Shown here piece after piece: positions 47,745 through 56,524 of a stretch of DNA of 64,000 nt. The notes beneath the pieces were generated by a model. It had not been told where the DNA came from and searched no databases. It saw only the letters and a program-made list of their open reading frames with translations. Position 1 is the stretch's first letter. Every line of letters begins with the position of its first letter. Source of the stretch: Elusimicrobiota bacterium. GTDB taxonomy: Bacteria > Elusimicrobiota > Elusimicrobia > UBA1565 > UBA9628. The stretch is from NCBI GenBank assembly GCA_016194705.1, contig JACQAZ010000009.1:62001-126000 (forward strand), given 5' to 3'. A program made the translations under genes and the position numbers.

Positions 47745-48673
47745 TTGCCCGCCAGAATGGCCAAAGCGAAGACGCTCGTCGAGACGGCGTAGCAGAGAAC
47801 GATGTACTTCACGGCGGGCACGAACTGCCGCGGGGTGTCCCAGGTCGTCCAAGCGGCCTGCGCGCTCGAGATCCAGAGCGGCGCGCCGCAGATGGCCGCC
47901 ACGGCGGTCAAGGACGGAAAGGCCCCAAACATCGAACCCAGAAGCGCCACGAGCAGGCCGGCGGCTGCCAAAGCGAGATAGACATAGACTCCGCGCTGGC
48001 GGCCCAGGCGAACGACGAGGTTGCGCTTGCCCACGAGCCGGTCCTGGTGGAAGTCCGGTATGTTGTTGACGACGGCCAGCGCCATGATCAGAAGGCCGGG
48101 AACCAGGGAAGCGAACAGGGCGCCGAAAGAAAACCGGTGCGTGTGAAGGTGAAGGCTTCCCAAAGTCATCCAGGGGCCGTAGGAGAGACCGATCACGAGT
48201 TCACCCAAGCCTCGGTAAACCCAGCGTATCGGGGGGCCAACGTACCAAACAGCGGCCGCGCCCCCCAAGAGGGTGTAAAGAACAATCGGCCATCCGCCAT
48301 CCTTTGCGAGATAAAGGCCGATTGTCGCGGCGGCGCTGAAAGCGCCGACGCCTACGTTGAACATCCACTCCGGGATATATTCGTCGTCGCTTGGATTGAA
48401 GACTCGGTCCGTCCCCATCTTCGCGTCGAAATACTCGTTGAACGCCTCGACCCCGACGACGGAGAGGAAGATGCCCAACAAGCCCAGCCAGAAAATGCCG
48501 GCCTTGAATTGATGCTCGACGCCTTTGGCCCACGCCGCGCCGAGGAAGTAGGGCAGCAGACCCGCGTACAGGAAGAACCGATAGCGCACGACCGAGGCGA
48601 CCTTGAGCGCCAGCGGCTGATCCGCCGGGGCGTGAGGCGCTTGGAGCGCGTCGGGTATTACAGTTCCACCCAT
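47741..48673 (-). CDS. UbiA/MenA-type prenyltransferase
   Basis: 310 residues with about nine membrane helices. First aspartate motif N79-x3-D83-x5-D89 (NEYFDAKMGTD), as in MenA; second motif NNIPDFHQDRLVGKRNLVVRLG. The family transfers a polyprenyl chain from its diphosphate to an aromatic acceptor in the membrane. Embedded between two radical SAM genes and overlapping rSAM C by 16 bases. The donor could come from the polyprenyl synthase of the same operon. The acceptor may be a quinone head or the peptide-derived product; sequence does not decide. Confidence 0.9.
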   Translation of the reverse strand: MGGTVIPDALQAPHAPADQPLALKVASVVRYRFFLYAGLLPYFLGAAWAKGVEHQFKAGIFWLGLLGIFLSVVGVEAFNEYFDAKMGTDRVFNPSDDEYIPEWMFNVGVGAFSAAATIGLYLAKDGGWPIVLYTLLGGAAAVWYVGPPIRWVYRGLGELVIGLSYGPWMTLGSLHLHTHRFSFGALFASLVPGLLIMALAVVNNIPDFHQDRLVGKRNLVVRLGRQRGVYVYLALAAAGLLVALLGSMFGAFPSLTAVAAICGAPLWISSAQAAWTTWDTPRQFVPAVKYIVLCYAVSTSVFALAILAGK

Positions 48674-49623
48674 TGATGCAGTTTGGAGACGATCTCGGGG
48701 TCTTCAGCCAGCTTGTCGATGAAGTCGGCGACCTTGGGGTCCTTCCAGGCGACCTGGAAATTCGCCCAGACCTGTCCGAGCTTTTGCGTGCGCAGATCGC
48801 CGCAGACGAAGGGCAAAGCGTTGATGAGCTTGACCTTGCCGTTGGGCAAGATGATGAACAGGGCCGCGGGATTGACGAGCCGATACCTCAATTCGTCGAG
48901 CAGGCCCATCTCGTGGAAGTACACGCGCATGCGTCCCTTGTACTCCTCGGATTTGGCGTGAAGGGTACGGAAGAACTTCGGATAGTCTCTCTCATCTGGC
49001 GCGGTGATGTGCCAGGTCCGCACGGCGTTGCCGGTATACATGATCTTGCCGGTGTAGAAGCTGTAGGCTCCCAGCCGGTAGGCCAGGTCGACGGCCTCGC
49101 CGATCTCGAAGATATTGAACTTCGCGGGCACGAAGTTGATCTCGATCGGTATGCCGGCCTCGCGCAGAGTCTCGATGCCCTTAAGCGCTGTATCGAACCG
49201 TCCGTGCACGCGCATCTTGTTGAAGGAGGCGGGGGTCGCGCCGTCGATGGAGACCTGCACGGCCTTGATGTTGAGGTCCTTGAGGCGCCTGCAGTTCTTG
49301 GGGCTCAGGTAGTGGCCGTTGGTCTCGATCTTGAGGCCGACGCCGCCCTTGGTGATCCGCTCCACCATTTGGAAGAAATCCGGGCGGACCATCGGCTCGC
49401 CGCCGGAGAACGAGACGTAGGGCACCTCGCTCTTGACGAGTTGGTCGATGATGCCCAGCGCCTCTTCGGTCGAGAGCTCGTCCTTGAAGGCCTTGCCGGG
49501 GCCGCTCTCCTCGATGCAGTGCAGGCAGGCGAGGTTGCACTCGTTGGTGATCTGCCAGGCGACGTACAGAGGCGCGCCCAGGTCCTCCGAGGCGGCTTCC
49601 TCGGACTTTACCGCGGTCTTCAT
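48658..49623 (-). CDS. Radical SAM enzyme C of the peptide-modification operon
   Basis: 321 residues. C29-x3-C33-x2-C36 (NECNLACLHCIEE), SGGEPM, KIETNGH, VQVSIDG. The C-terminal segment ALPFVCGDLRTQKLGQVW keeps one SPASM-like cysteine. The closest-looking paralogue within the operon is rSAM A (both share GAPLxxAWQxTN and GPxxxxKDELS). Follows the PqqD-like gene by four bases, the classical rSAM-PqqD pairing. Confidence 0.9.
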   Translation of the reverse strand: MKTAVKSEEAASEDLGAPLYVAWQITNECNLACLHCIEESGPGKAFKDELSTEEALGIIDQLVKSEVPYVSFSGGEPMVRPDFFQMVERITKGGVGLKIETNGHYLSPKNCRRLKDLNIKAVQVSIDGATPASFNKMRVHGRFDTALKGIETLREAGIPIEINFVPAKFNIFEIGEAVDLAYRLGAYSFYTGKIMYTGNAVRTWHITAPDERDYPKFFRTLHAKSEEYKGRMRVYFHEMGLLDELRYRLVNPAALFIILPNGKVKLINALPFVCGDLRTQKLGQVWANFQVAWKDPKVADFIDKLAEDPEIVSKLHQWVEL

Positions 49624-49627
49624 GGGG

Positions 49628-50068
49628 CTACTCCGTGACGAGGCCTTTTTCTTTGAGCTGGGACAAGAACGCCAGGGCTTCCTTCTCCATCTTCCCGGTC
49701 TTGTCCTCGTACTTGACCTTGAGGTTGTCGATCAAAGTCTTGGCGTCGGCGCCGGCGAGCACCTCGCGGACCACCGCGGCGCCGGTCTGGCTGAGCGTGT
49801 AGACCTTCTCGGAGCGCGTCTCGAACAGCACGGCGCCGAACTTCTCTTCCCGGAACTTGACGAATGGAGCCAACTTCATGATACCCTCCCGGTGGACGTT
49901 GAGGCAGTAGACCGCGTCTCCCGCTTCTCTTTCGATGATTTCTTCCATCTCTTGCGTGACTCGCGCGCGGCTTAACGTCGGGTCGGCGTCCTTTTCGGAC
50001 GCTTCCTTTGCGGAAAGCTTGAAGTCTCCGGATTTCCAAGCCGTTTTAAGCAGAGCGAAATACGACAT
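49628..50068 (-). CDS. PqqD-like peptide-recognition (RRE) protein with N-terminal extension
   Basis: 146 residues; typical PqqD proteins have about 90. Residues ~65-146 are the PqqD/RRE domain: FREEKFGAVLFETRSEKVYTLSQTGAAVVREVLAG, then helices ending FLSQLKEKGLVTE. Such domains bind the precursor leader and deliver it to the radical SAM enzyme. The first ~60 residues are charged and helical, with no match I know. ATG 50068 overlaps the synthase stop by one base. Confidence 0.88.
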   Translation of the reverse strand: MSYFALLKTAWKSGDFKLSAKEASEKDADPTLSRARVTQEMEEIIEREAGDAVYCLNVHREGIMKLAPFVKFREEKFGAVLFETRSEKVYTLSQTGAAVVREVLAGADAKTLIDNLKVKYEDKTGKMEKEALAFLSQLKEKGLVTE

Positions 50069-51003
50069 CAGAATTCCCTCTTGGCCATGAGCTCGATGAA
50101 AAGCGAGAGCTCCTTGGCCTCGGGCTTGCACGGCAGTTTTTCGCAGAGCGAGAGCATCGAGTCGACGAGCTCGCGGCCCTTCGCCCGCGTGGCCTTGATG
50201 AAGCCGTTCTTGTTGAGGAAATCGGCGATCCCCTTAGCGTCCGCCTTTTCCCAGAGCTCGAGGAATTCCGCGCGCTCGGGGCTTTGCAGGGCGATGATGC
50301 CCGGCAAAGTGAGGCGCCTGTTAGCCAGGTCCTGGGCGGCGTCCTTGCCGGTCACGTTCTCGGTCAAGGTGTAGTCGTGTATGTCGTCGACGATCTGGAG
50401 CAGGATCCCGGCCGCGGATGAGAGCCTTGGCGGATCTGAGTCCTCGTGCGGGAAGGGGCTTAAGTCCGAGAGCACGGCGCCGGCCCACTCGAAGAGCGCT
50501 CCGGTCTTGCGCGCGGCGATGCCCATGTAGGCGTCGATTGAGATATCGGTCGAGGCTTTGAGAAATTCCTCTTGGAGCTCGCCGACCGTCATCTCGCGGA
50601 CGGTCGTCACAAGAAGCCGCGGAGCGTTGGGAGAGATGTCGACGGCTTCCTCGAGGCCTTGCGAGAACGCGAGATCGCCGAGCAGCAGCGCCACGGTCGT
50701 GCCGTAGACGGCGTTGGGGGTCGGGACGCCGCGACGGACTTCGGCTTTGTCGACGCAGTCATCGTGCAAAAGAGAAGCGTTATGGACGAGTTCCATGGCG
50801 CGGGCGGCGCCCTCCGCCTTTTCGGGCGGGACGCCCAGCGCGGAGCCGAGCAGCAGGCAGAAGCGGGCCCGAAGCATTTTGCCGGGGCGGCCTACGTGGG
50901 AAGCGAGCTCGGAGCCGACGCGGCCGCCGATGCGTCGGGCCCGGGTCTCAAGACCGGCGCGGACGCGCTCGAGCGATTCGTCGATCCTTAAAAGGGTAGG
51001 CAT
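50068..51003 (-). CDS. Polyprenyl diphosphate synthase
   Basis: 311 residues. First aspartate motif HDDCVD (D81, D82, D85) and second QIVDDIHDY (D206, D207, D210), with GKMLRARFCLLLG and KTGALFEWAG, all typical of trans-isoprenyl diphosphate synthases. It makes the isoprenoid chain for a quinone or other lipid. First gene of the operon and a logical donor source for the UbiA protein. ATG 51003 chosen over TTG 51021 because the -10 box lies between. Confidence 0.93.
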   Translation of the reverse strand: MPTLLRIDESLERVRAGLETRARRIGGRVGSELASHVGRPGKMLRARFCLLLGSALGVPPEKAEGAARAMELVHNASLLHDDCVDKAEVRRGVPTPNAVYGTTVALLLGDLAFSQGLEEAVDISPNAPRLLVTTVREMTVGELQEEFLKASTDISIDAYMGIAARKTGALFEWAGAVLSDLSPFPHEDSDPPRLSSAAGILLQIVDDIHDYTLTENVTGKDAAQDLANRRLTLPGIIALQSPERAEFLELWEKADAKGIADFLNKNGFIKATRAKGRELVDSMLSLCEKLPCKPEAKELSLFIELMAKREF

Positions 51004-51011
51004 CCACGGCG

Positions 51012-51017
51012 ATTCTA
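51012..51017 (-). promoter_or_regulatory. -10 box of the peptide-modification operon
   Basis: TAGAAT on the minus strand, eight bases before ATG 51003, no Shine-Dalgarno. The -35 is weak (AAGACG, 51035-51040, spacer 17). Confidence 0.4.
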
Positions 51018-51115
51018 CCAAATTCGCCGTCGGGCGTCTTGGGTCGAAGGGCCTAGAATGCCTCGGGAGCGGATGCCTCGGGACGTTCCGCTGGCCGACA
51101 TCCGCTAGCCGACGC

Positions 51116-51144
51116 TTGACAACCTTGGGATTTCGTATTACACT
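51116..51144 (+). promoter_or_regulatory. vapBC promoter
   Basis: TTGACA (51116-51121), exactly 17 bases, TACACT (51139-51144). The -10 overlaps the first of three operator repeats. Confidence 0.75.
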
Positions 51145-51166
51145 ATGTATTACACATCGTATTACA
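51135..51166 (+). repeat. Three GTATTACA direct repeats, 12-base period
   Basis: GTATTACA at 51135, 51147 and 51159. They cover the -10, the transcription start and the antitoxin start codon. This is the arrangement expected for an autoregulating ribbon-helix-helix antitoxin. Confidence 0.75.
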
Positions 51167-51441
51167 TGAAAAAAGACATCCTCGCCGTCAGGCTCGGCGC
51201 CCGGGAAAGCCGACTCCTGGACGAACTACAGGAAAAGCTCAAGGTCACCCGCTCGGAGCTCGTGCGAGAGGCCATCGTGCGCTATGCCGCGCAGACCAGG
51301 CGCGAAGAGACCATGACGGCCGCGGAGCGCCTCGCACCCATCATCGGAAGCATCAGCAGCGACACCCTGCCTCACGGCCGCGACATCAAGAGGCGTTTCA
51401 AAGAAGAGATGCTCAAGAAATATGGGAACCGTTCTCGTTGA
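51166..51441 (+). CDS. vapB: Ribbon-helix-helix antitoxin of a VapBC pair
   Basis: 91 residues. The N-terminal strand (KKDILAVRLGARE) and helices (RLLDELQEKLKVTRSELVREAIVRYAAQ) form an RHH/CopG DNA-binding unit; the C-terminal part (DIKRRFKEEMLKKYG) should mask the toxin. ATG 51166 is downstream of the predicted transcription start; an ATG at 51145 would coincide with it. Overlaps the toxin gene by 20 bases. Confidence 0.88.
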   Translation: MKKDILAVRLGARESRLLDELQEKLKVTRSELVREAIVRYAAQTRREETMTAAERLAPIIGSISSDTLPHGRDIKRRFKEEMLKKYGNRSR

Positions 51442-51835
51442 CGCGGGGCCGCTCATCGCCTTCATCAATCGGAAGGATCCGGACCACCAAGCTTGCGTCG
51501 ACACGGTCTCCACGCTGACCCAGCGTCTCGCCACGGTTTGGCCTGTCGTAGCCGAGGTTTCGCATTTTCTCGTGAAGCGAGCGCCCGGGACCGTAGAGCG
51601 GCTCCTTCGCCTATTCGAGACGGATGACATCGAGCTTCTACCGCTCGGCCGCGATGATGTATCGCGGATGAGGGAGCTGATGGAAGTCTATGCGAACCGC
51701 CCGATGGACTTGGCCGACGCCGCACTCGTGACCATCGCAGAACGCGAGGACATCGACACGCTGCTGACCTTGGACCGACGCGATTTCTCAGTCTATCGCC
51801 CGCGCCACGCCACGCACTTCCGTCTCCTGCCCTGA
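51422..51835 (+). CDS. vapC: PIN-domain ribonuclease toxin VapC
   Basis: 137 residues. PIN acidic residues in TVLVDAGPLIAFIN, WPVVAEVSHFL, MDLADAALVTIAE and LLTLDRRDF. VapC toxins cut RNA, often tRNA or rRNA, when released from VapB. Converges on the terminator of the large secreted protein gene. Confidence 0.92.
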   Translation: MGTVLVDAGPLIAFINRKDPDHQACVDTVSTLTQRLATVWPVVAEVSHFLVKRAPGTVERLLRLFETDDIELLPLGRDDVSRMRELMEVYANRPMDLADAALVTIAEREDIDTLLTLDRRDFSVYRPRHATHFRLLP

Positions 51836-51891
51836 ATTTTCGACAGGCCGGGGCTATTCCAACGCCGGTCCACGCCATGCCTCCCGACGGC

Positions 51892-51915
51892 AAAAATATC
51901 CGCCCAGGGGCGGAT
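51892..51915 (-). terminator. Intrinsic terminator of the large secreted protein gene
   Basis: Minus-strand stem ATCCGCCC / GGGCGGAT (51898-51915) with a two-base centre, then a T-run (51892-51896). It begins three bases after the stop codon. Confidence 0.85.
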
Positions 51916-51918
51916 GCG

Positions 51919-54183
51919 CTAGTCCGTCAGCTTGGTCGGCTCGACGAAGCGCTTGCGCGCCTCGAGCATCTGCCCCAGCAGCTTGTCGTCGGCGACCTTG
52001 CGGTCGTTGAGGACGTAGCGGACCTTGACGTCCTTCTCGCCCTTGATGTGCTTGTTCGTGCGCGCGTAGAACTCGGCCGAGATGTCCAGCGGATCGATGA
52101 GCTGCACGAGCACTTTCAGTATGTTCTCGTAGGCGAGCCCGCTCTTGCCGGCGCCCGACAGGATGCGGCTGAACTTCTCGGCCTGCTCCTCGGGCGTCTT
52201 GGCGGCGGCGGCCTCAGTGATGTCCTTGACGATCTTCGCCGCGGTGGAAGCCATCGAGGCGAGCATGTCGCGGGCGCTCTCGTTGTTCGGGCGGTCCATC
52301 GTCTTCTCGGCCTTGGCCTGGGCCATCAGGTCGGTGAGCACGACGCCCTCGGTGGCTTGCTTGGCGTTGTAGTAGCACTTGACGATCTCGTCGGCGGAAG
52401 CGTGCAGGACGTCCTGCACGGCCTTCTGGTTGAAGACCACCGTCAAGGCGGCTATCGCGCTCTTGTAGGTCGGCTCGGCGCGGTTGTCCTCGCCGCCGCG
52501 CCCGGGCATCCCCTGGCGGGGAGCGGTTGGGGGCTGCAGCGGGAAGAGCGCGTCGACCGGAAGGGTCGTTCGCTCATTTGTGCCCTTGCCGTGGACACCC
52601 GCGAGCTTCATGACGTCATCGGCGCCTTTGGCCATGTCGTGCGCGGAGGCCGCCGTCTCGTGCTGGAAGCCTTCCTGGTGGACGTACATGACGGCCGGGG
52701 TCTGCACCTTTCCGTCCTTGTCGCGCGAGGTGAAGGTCTGCGCGCTGCGCCACTTGTCGTGCGCCGTCAGGTGGCCCAGCAGCGGGATCTCGAGGAACTT
52801 GTTGCTGCCGCGCTTCTCGGTCGCGTAGACGCGGATTTTGTTGCCCTGCTTGTCCTGCAGGGTGATCTTCTCGTCCGACTTGTTCCAGGTCGTGTGGTGG
52901 TCCCAGATGATCGGGATCTTCAAATGGAAGCCTTTGCCGTCTCTCTTGTATTTGTCGATGCCGGCGAAGGTCGGCTCCTTGCCGAGCTGGTCTTTCTTGT
53001 CGCCCTTCCAGGAATCGAGGCGTCCCTGCTCGTCGACGATGTCGTCGCCGAACTTCGGATGGACGAGCTTCGCCAAGGCCTTGAGCGAAAGGAAGTCTCC
53101 CTTCATGAGGTTGGCGACCTTCTCCATCTGGGCCGGGTCGTTCGGATCGAGGATGAATTCGAGCACGATCTGCTCGCCGGTGCGGTGGATGTCGCTGATG
53201 TCGATGGCGGCGCGCAGGTAGTTGGCGATCTGGTGCGCGACGGCGCGGTTGACGACTCCCCCGGCCAAATTGCCCAGAGTCTTCGCGACGAACTCCTCGC
53301 CGAGCGCCGCGCCGAGCTGGCCCGGCATGAGGCTGCCCACGACCGCGCCGCCCTTGGTGCCGATGTCGGCGCGGTCCAGGCGCAGGCGGAGCCTGAGCTT
53401 ACTCTCATCCATCTTGTAGATCGAGAGGTTCTCGCGGTTCTCGTGGAACGCGCCCCAATAGAGCGTGACGGCCACGTACTGCGTCCCGGCGGTGACCGCC
53501 GGCTGGAAGCCGAACTTGAAGGCCAACCCCATCTTCCAGAGCTCGCCGACCTCCATGTCGTGGATCCTTTTCGCCTTCGCCGGAAGGACGGTCTTGTAGG
53601 TCCGGACGTCGAGCTGCTTCAAGAGCTGCTTGCACGAGCTCACGCCCTTGGGGGCGTGGCGTATGACTACCGACTGTCCCGTGAAATCCGCGCCGACGTA
53701 GACCGAGGCCGCCAGCGCCGGGTCGCCCGACCAGAGCACCGGCGCGTAGCCGATGCCGACCCTCGGCGAGAACTCGTCGATGTAGGCGAGCTTGCCGTTG
53801 GCGAAACGCTGCAGCGAACGGCCCACGCGGCCGCCGATGCCCAGGACTCCGCCGAGAAGCGTCTCCTGGTGGACGGTCAGGTCGATGCCGCGGCAGGCGT
53901 CCATCAAGGATTTCTGCAGGCCTTCCTCGAAGCGCGTCTTCTCGCCGGAGGACGGGTTCTTGTCGTCGGTGGCCTCGTCGGGGTCGCCGGCGTACCAGTC
54001 GCTTTGGCCGACGCGCACGGGCTTGGCCGGAGGGACCTTCGTGGTCGGCGGCGCGAAGAGCACGGTCGCGCCTTTGGTCTTGGGGCCGTCGAAGAGGTTG
54101 GACCAGTCGGAGGGGGCGATCTCGGCGCGGGAGACCGATGCGATGATAAGGAGCAAAGCGTGAAGGCCTATTCGTTTTATCAT
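51919..54183 (-). CDS. Large secreted protein of unknown function
   Basis: 754 residues. Signal peptide (MIKRIGLHALLLIIASVSRA). Segments that look beta-rich (NGKLAYIDEFSPRVGIGYAPVLW, YVAVTLYWGAFHENRENLSIY) lie in the N-terminal half; GGAVVGSLMPGQLGAALGEEFVAKTLG is a hydrophobic small-residue segment; the C-terminal third is helical. No enzyme motif or repeat is evident. Monocistronic, with TACCAT (54194-54199) ten bases before the ATG and a clear terminator. Confidence 0.75.
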   Translation of the reverse strand: MIKRIGLHALLLIIASVSRAEIAPSDWSNLFDGPKTKGATVLFAPPTTKVPPAKPVRVGQSDWYAGDPDEATDDKNPSSGEKTRFEEGLQKSLMDACRGIDLTVHQETLLGGVLGIGGRVGRSLQRFANGKLAYIDEFSPRVGIGYAPVLWSGDPALAASVYVGADFTGQSVVIRHAPKGVSSCKQLLKQLDVRTYKTVLPAKAKRIHDMEVGELWKMGLAFKFGFQPAVTAGTQYVAVTLYWGAFHENRENLSIYKMDESKLRLRLRLDRADIGTKGGAVVGSLMPGQLGAALGEEFVAKTLGNLAGGVVNRAVAHQIANYLRAAIDISDIHRTGEQIVLEFILDPNDPAQMEKVANLMKGDFLSLKALAKLVHPKFGDDIVDEQGRLDSWKGDKKDQLGKEPTFAGIDKYKRDGKGFHLKIPIIWDHHTTWNKSDEKITLQDKQGNKIRVYATEKRGSNKFLEIPLLGHLTAHDKWRSAQTFTSRDKDGKVQTPAVMYVHQEGFQHETAASAHDMAKGADDVMKLAGVHGKGTNERTTLPVDALFPLQPPTAPRQGMPGRGGEDNRAEPTYKSAIAALTVVFNQKAVQDVLHASADEIVKCYYNAKQATEGVVLTDLMAQAKAEKTMDRPNNESARDMLASMASTAAKIVKDITEAAAAKTPEEQAEKFSRILSGAGKSGLAYENILKVLVQLIDPLDISAEFYARTNKHIKGEKDVKVRYVLNDRKVADDKLLGQMLEARKRFVEPTKLTD

Positions 54184-54261
54184 AGTGGGTCCTATGGTAG
54201 CATGAGGGTAGGCCCTAGGTCCACCAAAAAATTAGGACTTTCGGCCTACGGGGCGCAGGCG

Positions 54262-55470
<1,209 letters not shown>

Positions 55471-55478
55471 GCGCACCG

Positions 55479-55486
55479 ATTATAAC
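55479..55486. promoter_or_regulatory. Overlapping divergent -10 boxes (kbl and RDD gene)
   Basis: ATTATAAC gives TATAAT toward kbl (55479-55484, extended by TG) and TATAAC toward the RDD gene (55481-55486). Gaps to the start codons are eight and five bases. Confidence 0.5.
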
Positions 55487-55491
55487 AATTC

Positions 55492-56064
55492 ATGTATCAT
55501 ATGTCCGTGGAGCAGCCGCTGCGCCGTCCCCCGTTCTCCCTGCGCGCCGGAGCCGCGGCGGTCGACGGCGCCGTTCTCTTCGTCGTCTTCTACGCCGTCG
55601 GCGCGCTCGCCCTGGCGCTGGCCGGAGGCTCGTCGGCCCTGGAGAACGACCCGGCCCTCGAGCGTCCCTTCATCCGCCTGACCGCGCTGATCCTGACCGC
55701 GATCTCGGCCGCGTATTTCACGGCGCTGACCGGCAAGGACGGGCAGACCCTGGGCAAGAAGCTCGCGGGCATCGCGGTCGTCACGCCCGAGGGCGCGAGG
55801 ATCGGCTACGGCAAGGCCTTCCTGCGCTGGGTCGGCTACCAGCTCTGCGTGGGGACCTTGGGCGGGGGCTTTGTCATGGCCGCGCTGAGCGAGCACCAAA
55901 GGGGGCTGCACGACGTGCTGGCCGGCACGCGCGTCGTCGTCGCCAACGGCATCGGGCAATGGCGCAAGGCAGCGCTTGCCACTGCGGGGATCGTCGCCGC
56001 GCTGGCGCTCACGCTGGCGGCCCTGGCCATGCTGGCCGAGATCGTTTTTTCCTTCCTCAGATAA
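55492..56064 (+). CDS. RDD-family membrane protein
   Basis: 190 residues with about four membrane helices. RDD features: PPFSLRAGAAAVDGAVLFVVF, GQTLGKKLAGIAVVTPEG and RWVGYQLCVGTLGGGFVMAALSEHQRGLHDVLAGTRVV. The family is of unclear function, possibly transport. ATG 55492 fits the promoter spacing; ATG 55501 is also possible. Confidence 0.8.
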   Translation: MYHMSVEQPLRRPPFSLRAGAAAVDGAVLFVVFYAVGALALALAGGSSALENDPALERPFIRLTALILTAISAAYFTALTGKDGQTLGKKLAGIAVVTPEGARIGYGKAFLRWVGYQLCVGTLGGGFVMAALSEHQRGLHDVLAGTRVVVANGIGQWRKAALATAGIVAALALTLAALAMLAEIVFSFLR

Positions 56065-56067
56065 GTT

Positions 56068-56075
56068 TGTATAAT
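56068..56075 (+). promoter_or_regulatory. -10 box of the gene at 56084
   Basis: TATAAT (56070-56075) preceded by TG, eight bases before the ATG; it overlaps the last bases after the RDD stop. No clear -35. Confidence 0.5.
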
Positions 56076-56083
56076 CGGCTCGC

Positions 56084-56524
56084 ATGCCCCACGGTCCGGG
56101 ACCGGATTACGAGAAGCAGGCGCGGGAGACCGTCGCCCGGCTGACTTTGGGAGGCGACGGCCCCGGCAAGGCCGCGGCGCTGATCACGCAGCTGATCGGC
56201 CAAGCCGCGCGCAGTTCCAAGGACCCCCACGCCGTCGTGGTCGCGGTCTGCCGAGGCGCGATGGACGGCGCGCACATCAGCGGGCAAAGCCTGCCGGAGA
56301 CGGCGATCAAGGTCCTCGAGTCGCTGCCCAACATGTCGCTCATGATGCGCTCCGGCCCCGAGGAGCTCATGTCGTGGGTCATGGAGGGCATCGCCGAGGT
56401 GACCCCGGGAGTCGGCGGCGAGGTCCGCGACGCCATCCACGCGAAGATCGAGGAGAAGTTCATGGGCGCGGTCTTCGACGGCCTCTGCCAGAAAGCCTTC
56501 CAAAAAGCTCGGGGCGGCGCCTAG
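56084..56524 (+). CDS. Small cytoplasmic protein of unknown function
   Basis: 146 residues, no signal peptide or membrane helix, mainly helical with several glycine turns (VARLTLGGDGPGKAAALITQLIGQ, VVVAVCRGAMDGAHISG, FMGAVFDGLCQKAFQKA). Probably real because it has a perfect -10 and is compact. Overlaps the convergent gene at 56521 by four bases. No family recognised. Confidence 0.65.
   Translation: MPHGPGPDYEKQARETVARLTLGGDGPGKAAALITQLIGQAARSSKDPHAVVVAVCRGAMDGAHISGQSLPETAIKVLESLPNMSLMMRSGPEELMSWVMEGIAEVTPGVGGEVRDAIHAKIEEKFMGAVFDGLCQKAFQKARGGA

Noticed and set aside
44356..51003. Assigning the radical SAM operon to PQQ or mycofactocin synthesis
   Set aside because: The peptide lacks the PQQ E-x3-Y core and the mycofactocin C-terminal motif, no PqqB/C/E set or MftC-like order is present, and UbiA and a prenyl synthase are extra.
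51135..51166. Short direct repeats as a mini-CRISPR or transposon target site
   Set aside because: Eight-base units with 12-base period over a promoter are better explained as antitoxin operators.
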